A stretch of DNA of 64,000 nucleotides from Asterochloris sp. CNOR1 (lineage: Eukaryota > Chlorophyta > Trebouxiophyceae > Trebouxiales > Trebouxiaceae). A program made the translations under genes and the position numbers. The first letter of the stretch is position 1; each line of letters opens with the position of its first letter. Under the pieces are notes generated by a model. That model made no database searches. It saw only the letters and a list, made by a program, of their open reading frames with translations, and was not told where the DNA came from. Shown here one piece after another: positions 56,812-64,000 of this stretch. Location of the stretch: positions 620,001 through 684,000 of the forward strand of contig OZ017746.1 in assembly GCA_963969365.1 (NCBI GenBank), read 5' to 3'.

Positions 56812-57764
56812 CAACTGTTTGCACACGCAGGAGCAACGTGACAGAGGAAAGGTAAGCGCTTGACTAGAGGCTGCCACCATTCTCTGACATGACCGCCTGC
56901 AGCAGAGGACTGCTGCTGTCACCTGGCTCTGCAACAGTCACCTAAGTAGGGCATGCTGGCAGGTGCATCTGGCGGTAGCCTTTAGTCTTGGGTTCTGCTC
57001 CTCTGTCATGTTTCTCTAGCATGTGCCGACACTTTAAGCTGTTTGCAAAGACACTACAGAGGCACAGACCTTGCTTGAACAAGGCTGACATGCTGCTGCA
57101 GCAGGCACTCAGGACTGCTGCTATTAGCTGGCTGTGCAACAGTCATCAGCGAGCTCACCTGTGTAGGGGTTGTTGAAAGGTGCAGCTTTGTCCCAGTGAT
57201 CCACGAGCTGCTTGCAAGTCCAATTGGTGAGTTCCTCAACTCCTGTTCAACAGGTGAGCAGGCGCTCGCCACGCAGGTGATAGATCAATGGGGACAGAGC
57301 CACTTGGGTTGATGTGTTTTGGGCAGACTTACGCTCGCACTGCAGCAATCTGGACCCTTCAGCACGGGTACCCATGGCCAATCAGGCGAGCTCAATGCTG
57401 ATGGCAGTGTGCATGACTGATGCAGGCCTCAAGCAAATCGCCTGACCTGCTCTGCTACCATGCTTACTGAGGGCCGCCTGCCTGTATTCAGGGTGGAGGA
57501 AAAAGATCAAGCGGAGTCGCACTCGGCTGTCAACTGCTCCCAGCGCTTGTCCACCAATTGATCTGCAGAGCAGCTGCTCTGCAGAACATTTCCAGCTGCC
57601 TGGCTAATGTGACATGCCACTTTGTCTGGCTGGCAAGAGTCCACACTGCCCTGGACGACAGGGTTCATTGCGAGTTCCTTGACCACTGCTTCAACTTTTG
57701 ACAAAGCGCTGAAAGGACTTCACTGCCGATTGCAGCTTTGCCCGCTTAGCCTTTTTCCTGCACC

Positions 57765-57904
57765 CTGCACATAGGCAGGCAGCTGTCAGTAAGCATGGTA
57801 GTGGAGACTCTGCTTGGCCTTTCTCTGCACCTTTGCTTTGCCTACCAACTTTTGACCTTGCACACAGACAGGCAGCTGTCACTTAGCATGGTAGTGGAGA
57901 CTCT
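57765..57904. repeat. Tandem duplication of an acceptor region in the hAT-like element
   Basis: Two units of about 46 bp with a period of about 94 bp (57765-57811 and 57859-57904), sharing caggcagctgtca and agcatggtagtggagactct. On the minus strand this is the polypyrimidine/acceptor region in front of the KKAKRAKLQSAVKSF exon. The inner copy keeps CAG; the outer has CAA. Confidence 0.75.
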
Positions 57905-58215
57905 CAAGGGGTGTTCTTGGGATGAGTTGTATGTTCAGCAGCAAGGCTTGGCTGCTCTGCATTGGCATGTTCACTTGCCATGGTTCATTGCAAACCTCCC
58001 TCTGCAAGAGTGTTGTGTTCTCAGTAAGGGTTGTGGCCAGGACCCTGACATAGTGTAGCGCCTGTTGAATAGAGGTGCTTGGTAAGCCGCGCGTCCAGAC
58101 GATGCATGACGGCCACTGCATTCTGCAGCGAGACAGAGCAGAGCGCTGTCAAAGGCTCACCTGCGAGGCTTATGGTTCTTTTCTAAGAAGTTGAGTCACT
58201 GCTCCACAATCTGCG

Positions 58216-58359
58216 CCACGGCTGCCTGAAGCTTTAGGAAGCGACGTGCAACAGCATGCACAGACGTGAAGCTGGTGGCCACAGGCACCACGGCTGCCTG
58301 AAGCTTGAGGAAGCGACGTGCAACAGCATGCACAGACGTGAAGCTGGTGGCCACAGGCA
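58216..58359 (-). repeat. 72-bp in-frame tandem duplication inside the hAT-like coding sequence
   Basis: Units 58216-58287 and 58288-58359 are nearly identical (about one difference). The frame stays open, so the encoded protein carries the 24-residue stretch containing VATSFTSVHAVARRFLKLQA twice. The near-identity shows that the duplication is recent. Confidence 0.92.
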
Positions 58360-60154
58360 TCCATATAAAGTGGAAGCACATGCCCATCACTTTGGCTACC
58401 GCTGTCAACTCAGCAGCTCGTTGCTGTGAGTACTTGCAGGGTGATCCCAGTATCTCAGCACCTGAGCCAGCAAGGCACAGCTGCGCTCAACAAGGGCAGC
58501 TATATAGCTCACTTCATCAGCTGTGCACGTTGCGACTGCCTTCACCAGATCCTGGACGCAGTCATGACTCTGGATGTTGCCATTCAGCAGCTCCGAATAC
58601 TGCGCACAAAGCACCTGCAGGTGCTTCAGGCACGTATTTGTGGCTGCGGAAACGCAACATTCTGCAGCATAACTTCGCCCAAGGAACTGGTGAAGGCAGA
58701 GTACATTGCTTCAGCAAGGTCCTGGCAGGGCAGTGGAAGCCAAGCAGTATCCTGACCTTAGCTGGATGGTGTGCGCACACTTATCACCTACAGCACCGCT
58801 GCTCGCGTGCCTAACATATCTTGGCCCATATCAGTGGTGAGGCCTGCAACATATCAGGCATGTGAGCGGCAGCGCTGAAAGTTGAACGTGTGCGCACATC
58901 ATCCAGCTGACATCAGCAGTGGTAAGGCCGATCTCTTTGCGAAGCCCAGCTTCTTTGTTGACCTGCAGCGTCTCACCTGCAAGCAAGGTCCAATTTTTGC
59001 AGGTCAACTGCAGGGCAGCTGAGCAGGATGGCTTCAGCATCGCAAGCGTCTGCTCACTGTCCAAGAAGCCAGCATCAAGGCTCTCCAGAGAGTGGTCTGC
59101 CGCCTTTGGTTCCACAGGCAGCCGTCTGCAGGCTTTGTACAAGCACAGGTCACTCAGAAGAAGGTCACAGCCTAAGCAATGGGGCCAAAGGAGATGGCTG
59201 GACAGCAGGCAATAGTGAGTCAATCCATGCCTATGTGCTCTGGTAAGAGCTGAGCTGTTACCAGTTGGCTGCTGTCCAGCCATCCATGCGCAAAGCAAGG
59301 TCAGCAACAAGGTCAGCAACAAGGTTGTCCAGCAGCATGATGTCATCCATGCGCACACGAGAGGCCTCCTGCTGCAACAGCTTGTCCTTCAACTTGGTGG
59401 AGCCTGCAGCAGGGTGCTGTTGTCAGGACCAGACAGGTGCACCATCGTAAAAATATCAAAGAATGCTGACTGGGAAAGTCCCAGGGCTCAGCAGCTTCAT
59501 CAACTCCTTAGAGAAGGGGCTGTCCACCACGCGGAACAGCATGGTGACTGCCACACACAGACGAAGCAGAGCAATTCAGCTGGGTGGTCTGTGCTGCTGC
59601 CTGCAGGCTGCTGGATCCAGCCTGCCTGCTGGGTGACAGCTTCTGAACCAAATACTCTTGCCAGCTCCCGCCTTGCTGCCGCGGGCAATGCATCGCATGC
59701 TCAGCTTCTGCACAGTCTCTGTGCGTGCTTTGGCATACCAATGCTTCTTGCAGTGGTTGCATGTGCTTGCGGTCCCCTTTCTCCTCTTCTTCCAAGAAGA
59801 ACACTCCAGATCGATCTGTGCCTTCCAGATCAAGCGGGGCCCCGGCTTGAGACATCCCCAGGCAGCGAGCAGCCTGTTTGCAGCAGGTCTTCGCAGTGGA
59901 ATTGACCTATGGAGTCAACGGTCAAGTCCAACTGTTCTGCAGGGCCTTGTGTGTTGAGCAATATAGAATCCTTTGGTTCCAGTATAGACACGATTTTGGT
60001 GAGTCCCCAGACCGGGAGGATGCGATTGGATCGCATGTCCAGTCTGAGCATCACTGTCCTGCGCAGGGCGAATCCCCATGACGCTGCAACTACAGCAGCT
60101 GCCTTCTCTGTCACAATGCTCTAGACAGCAGGTGAATCGAAACTTGAGGCTGCC

Positions 60155-62453
60155 ATGAGTTCACAGCTACATGCAGCCTGGAGGTACTCTCATGCCGCCA
60201 CTGCCTTGTCTTTTGATATTCAGACGTGACATGTAATGCCTTGCTCCTGCAGATCCCGCCGGCAAAGCTGCTGCACTCAGCAGCATGCAGGCGGCAACGA
60301 GCAGGAGCTTGCAGATGCTCAGCAGGTAGTCCTTTGTGGGTTTCAAGAGAGCACATCATTGTTGTGTGTTTAAGCTCTTGTCATCTCCTCTGTACCTGCA
60401 GAGCAGGACAGCAGCCAGATTACACGGCGGCAGAGCCTGCAGTTTGCTGCAGCCCTCAGCGCTGCGGCGCTTGTGCCCAGTAGGGCCCTGGCTGCAAAGG
60501 GTGAGCCCAGTCTGCAATGCCTGATGCCGCATGTGTGCCTTGTCCTCACCCAGGTTCCCAGCCCCTGGCAGCGTCAGAGATATGTTGCACCACTGGCACT
60601 TCACCACCTGTTGTGTGGGTCTGCAGCACCACCGGCTGCCCCTGCCTGTTTCAGCTGCACAGCCAATTTCTGAATGTCATGCCCTTGAAAGCCCTCATCA
60701 GGGCCTCTGCCGTGAACACCGCCCTCAGCTGCAGGGCGTGGGGCAGCATGAGCTTTGCTTGAGCGCCTGTAGCTGGCAGAGAATGAGTGTCTAAGACGGT
60801 ATTGCAGGACAGCAGGGTGCAGGCCGGTGCTGAGGCTTGACAGCAGCATCGTTTGGCACCGAGCAGGCTTGTAGAGTGCAGGGATCCTGCTCACAGACCA
60901 GCCTGCCGTCCTGCCTGCGGCCCCTATCTGCAGTTGCTTCAGCACCTTTGCCAGTTTGCCGCCCTGCAGACCTCACTGCCCACAGCAGCCTGAACAGAAG
61001 TCCACTTGCAGGCCCTCTTGGCTTCAATGCTGTCAAGGACACCCAGGATGGCTACCAGTTTGTGTACCCCTTTGGGTGGCAAGAGGTGCAGGTGGAGGGG
61101 CAAGACGTGGTGTACAAGGACATCATTGAGCCCCTGGAGAGTGTGAGCGTGACCGTGGAGAAGACCGACAAGCAGAAGGTGTCTGAGTTTGGCAGCCCTG
61201 AGGAGGTGAGGGGTCAGCTGCAGCTGTGCTATGATTACAAGCAGCTGGTCAACAGTGCAGCAGCCTGCTTGGAGAGTGTCTCAATAATTGTCCTCTGCTG
61301 GCAGCCCTGAGGGGTTGGGCAACTGCTGCAACGGGCACAGCTTGTGCAGGCAGCGGCATGATGGTCACAGACACAGTGCCGCCTGGCAGCTGCGCTGCAT
61401 GCTGAGCCCTGGTCAAGCGACATGCAGCTGGGCTGTGTGCTGCACAAGAGCGTCCAAGGTGGGCAGCCTGTGCAGGTGCAGGCGAGTGCTGCAAGGGTGG
61501 GCCCCAGCGGCGGCTTTCAAAAGGGGCGTATGCTGCATCGTGTGCAGGAGAGCTTGTAGCTGTGGGCAGTGGTGGACAGCAGCAGTGCCATCTGGGGTGC
61601 CTGGCTGCGTGCTGCTGGGTGAGCTGGGTGCAGTGCTGGGTAGTTGCTCAACTGAAGGGTGTGCTCTGCAGGTGGCCTCCACCTTGACACGCACGTCCCT
61701 GGTTCCTCAGAACCAGCCAGTGAAGGTGCTGTCAGTGAACCAGGTGAGCAAGTCTTTGCTGTAGGGCTTCTGGGGGAAATGCTGACCCCTGCTTGTGCCA
61801 CTGTGGTCAGGCATCAGGAATTCACCACATCCACACCTCTATGCTGCATGCAGAGAGAGATTGAGGGCAGAATGTACTACGAGTTTGAGTTTGCCTCTAA
61901 AGCAAAGACCTACATCCGCTACGCCCTTGCTGCAGCGACTGTCGGCAACGGTGAGCTGCCAGCATGCTGCTTTCAGACATCAGCTGTGCTTGCATGTACT
62001 TGCTGCACCAGAGCACTGGCGACCCCGGCAGGAGGGTGCCTGAAGAGCAACTTGCATGCACAGGCTGCTGCATCTCTCAGCAGAGGCTTGCCTCACCTGC
62101 TGCCTGCACGTGCTGACTCCGCCCAGAGGGTTGCGCCTGCCCAGTGCCTCACCTCAGCTGCTGTCTGCAGGCAAATTCTATGTGCTCCAGACAGGCTGCA
62201 ATGAGAAGCGCTGGCCCAAAATGAAGGAGAACTTGACCACAGTCGTCAAGTCCTTCCAGGTCGAAGACAGGTCAGTGCGCCTGGCGTTGCAGCTGCTGAC
62301 GCTGCTACAATTGGCCGCAGTATTGGATGGCAGCGTCCACAACATGCCGACGTCTCTGGGTTCTGCCTTCATGTGTTGCCCATTGACAGTATGTTGCTGG
62401 AAAAGGAGTCCACGTCTTACCAACATGTCTCATGCAGGTATGGGTCAGCCTAG
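60155..62453 (+). CDS. PPL1: PsbP-like thylakoid lumen protein
   Basis: Eight exons: 60155-60183, 60253-60325, 60404-60500, 61012-61205, 61672-61743, 61854-61950, 62171-62270, 62438-62453 (TAG 62451-62453), 678 nt, 225 residues. The core is a PsbP domain: DTQDGYQFVYPFGWQEVQV, GQDVVYKDIIEPLESVSV, FGSPEE, REIEGRMYYEFEFASKAKTY and WPKMKENLTTVVKSFQV. PsbP-like proteins of this subgroup assist photosystem II repair or NDH function in the lumen. The N-terminus is bipartite: a basic stromal part, then TRRQSLQFAAALSAAALVP with cleavage near SRALA-A, a twin-arginine lumen signal. Core exons are firm; the first three are less so (the exon 3 acceptor could be 60402, 60404 or 60407, and exon 4 could start earlier at about 60970). 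Confidence 0.85.
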
Positions 62454-62733
62454 GGGCACTGCATCAGGACAGATTTATCAGAAGCTCATGACAATTTTGT
62501 TCAAGGTGTCAAGGCTGTGGCTTGATGTTGACAAGATGCAGGCCTTGTGATCACATGTTGCCTATTTGCACGTCCCCCTGACATTTGGTGGGTCCAATTT
62601 TCAGTGCTTTCATGCCCAGTGACAGCGATGCTCAACAGTGTAAAAGTGGTTGAGAGCACAATAAGCGCGGACTACACATGCGGCCTTGGGACACACAGAT
62701 GCGGCAAAAGGAGACTAAAACAGGATGTGTCAT

Positions 62734-64000
62734 TCATCGAGCACGTGCTGCGTCTGGGTGGTACCAGAGCATCTCAGCCCAAACTGCAGCCCGAACTCCA
62801 GCCTCGTCCAGTTTGTCCTCCTCCACGTCATACACAAAGGCCTCTGCAACGAGTCAAGTGGATGGTGAGCTAACAGCTCAGGGAAGGGGCAGCACAGGCC
62901 CTGCAGGAGGCTGGCAGCGGTGCCCTGTCACACAAAGCAGTCTCTGCTGGCAGCAGGTCAATTGCTGTTGTCTGGGCAGGCAGGCTGTACTTTGCAGCTA
63001 GGATACACTTCCCGCAGGCCTGTTTGTACTCTGTTTGTAGTACAGCTCAGGGACTTGAGACTGCTTGCTGACAAAGCGCAGGTGCCGTGTTATCTCCACA
63101 GACCCTTCCGCCCAGGTCTTCCTGCAGCCCTGCACTTTCCCCACAGGCCAGGCAGTTGCTCCTGCAATTACGTAAGGTAGTGACACATCGTCAATGCCGC
63201 GCTGTCAGCCCTAGGGCATCAAGCACAGAGCATGGCCCCACTCACGCGGTGCGGCAGGCTCTGCGCTGGGGTCATGCAGCTGCGTGAGGTAAGGGTGCTG
63301 CAGGGCCTCTTCCACTGTGATGCGCTTGCGCGGGTCAAACTGCAGCATGCGCGCCAGTAGGTCGATCGCGTGGGGGTTGGCGTCTGGGAAGACCTGTTTG
63401 AACTGCACACGCTGCAGGACAGGGAAGGGCAGGTGATGTCAGAGCTGTGCAGCGCACGGGGCATGGTGGCAGTGCTGCAGGGTATATGCAGCTGTTGGTG
63501 TATGCAGCATTCTTGTATCAGGTGCAGCGGGAGGTTAACAAGGATGAAGGAAGGGCATATTGGCATGCCAGGGGCCATGCAAGTATAGCTGAGGGTCCGT
63601 CTGCAGTCCTGCATGCTGCTTGGCATGACAAGATTCATTGGAGTCAGCACTTTCAGGCTCTGCTGTGGGTGCGCTGGCAATGCAGGTAGACATAGCAGGC
63701 AGTGGGCAACCGTGACAGATTGCAGTGGTGCAAGCAAGCTCAGAATAGGTGCTGAGGGTCAGCTCACATGTGCAGCTGGCAGTGCCTGGATGTACTGCCG
63801 CGCCTTGCTACTGCTGATGAAGGAGAGGTCCTGCTCTGTAGGAGAGCCCAGCGTCTTAATGATCAGCTTCAACTGGTCAATGTAGTCCTTCCCAGGAAAC
63901 AGCGGTTTCCTCTGAAGGAGCTCTGCCAGTATGCACCCCACCGACCTGCATGCATTGCACTGGGTCGGCAAGCAGCTTGGGCCTGCTGATGCTAGCCTGG
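62734..64000 (-). CDS. MAP kinase, C-terminal part (5' end outside window)
   Basis: Three exons are visible in reading order: 63945-63768, 63411-63246, 62843-62734 (stop TGA 62734-62736); 63946-64000 is intron. They encode subdomains IX to XI and the C-terminal extension of a serine/threonine MAP kinase: [34 protein letters not shown], the [20 protein letters not shown] block, [14 protein letters not shown] and a C-terminal docking-type tail [20 protein letters not shown] ending YHPDAARAR. The LHD-x-x-EP and acidic FxFDxE-like tail favour the ERK-like TEY class, but the activation loop lies outside the window. It is convergent with the PsbP-like gene, 280 bp apart. Confidence 0.92.

Larger units (their letters stand above)
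56311..60114 (-). mobile_element. hAT/DUF659-like transposase, interrupted or spliced
   Basis: Open pieces on the minus strand appear in the order expected for a hAT-type transposase of the DUF659 group. About 59700-59830: basic segment with CNHCKKHWYAKARTETVQKL then SMRC, a BED-like finger whose usual histidine seems to be lysine. About 59265-59400: STKLKDKLLQQEASRVRM and ALRMDGWT, the DGWT catalytic-domain motif. 58405-58680: helical CVQDLVKAVATCTADEV. 58196-58408: TSFTSVHAVARRFLKLQ, resembling the TRW..S....R.L.L block. About 57510-57720: QSAVKSFQRFVKS and DQLVDKRWEQL. About 57180-57250: ELTNWTCKQLVDHWDKAAPF. An acidic end, DADEGEAPQDNPEELQEEAC, stops at TAG 56311-56313. Junctions look like ordinary GT-AG sites, but I could not close one continuous reading frame; it may be decayed or a host-adopted gene. 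Confidence 0.55.

Noticed and set aside
56311-60114. Fanconi anaemia FANCD2/FANCI-like helical protein
   Set aside because: First suspected from the helical sequence and acidic tail, but the DGWT motif, BED-like cysteines and TS..S....R.L block in order fit a hAT/DUF659 transposase better.
1-64000. Bacterial or organellar origin of the window
   Set aside because: Dense spliceosomal introns, transit peptides and eukaryotic-specific genes exclude it despite many long open frames.
1-64000. CRISPR arrays, rRNA or tRNA genes
   Set aside because: No regularly spaced repeat-spacer structure, rRNA core sequence or convincing tRNA cloverleaf was noticed by eye on either strand.

Overview
This window looks like nuclear DNA of a coccoid or zoosporic green alga, most likely a trebouxiophyte-type chlorophyte. 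Genes are intron-dense: the nine whole genes I could splice base by base have 3 to 22 exons. Acceptors are almost always (C)TGCAG, and a minority of introns use GC-AG borders. The gene set combines plastid functions (acyl-ACP desaturase, anthranilate phosphoribosyltransferase, a PsbP-like lumen protein), a flagellar assembly protein (CCDC40), plant-type regulators (B3 domain, MAP kinase) and general eukaryotic genes (eIF3j, CNOT2, EMC10). For these nine genes the exon lengths sum to a multiple of three with consistent phases; coordinates in the feature table are whole gene spans and exons are listed in the text.

Layout: 1-3436 (+) 3' part of a B3-domain gene; 3607-13784 (-) CCDC40; 15059-19632 (+) stearoyl-ACP desaturase; 20402-20808 (-) a possible OB-fold single-stranded-DNA-binding fragment; 22131-23537 (+) 5'-truncated LINE; about 23890-24886 (+) decayed R3H/DEAH helicase; 24963-27615 (+) DNA 3'-phosphatase with a C-terminal HhH domain; 29218-39408 (+) a single gene joining an SbcD-type nuclease to an SbcC/Rad50-type ATPase; 39525-42640 (-) anthranilate phosphoribosyltransferase; 42838-44386 (+) two-domain fluoride exporter; 44889-46797 (-) eIF3j; 47691-53449 (+) CNOT2; 54096-55749 (-) EMC10; 56311-60114 (-) hAT/DUF659-like transposase; 60155-62453 (+) PsbP-like; 62734-64000 (-) MAP kinase, cut by the window edge.

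Two things stand out. First, 24.9-39.4 kb carries two neighbouring co-oriented genes for processing DNA ends, and both are unusual fusions: phosphatase plus HhH, and SbcD plus SbcC in one 1351-residue chain. Second, introns of at least six genes contain decayed copies of the adjacent exon edge together with its splice site, sometimes in three or more copies. This points to a general local process of exon-edge duplication that lengthens introns and plants decoy splice sites.

Limits: no searches were run. Family names rest on motif recognition, and exon borders for the B3 5' part, CCDC40, the OB-fold fragment, the helicase relic and the hAT element are incomplete.
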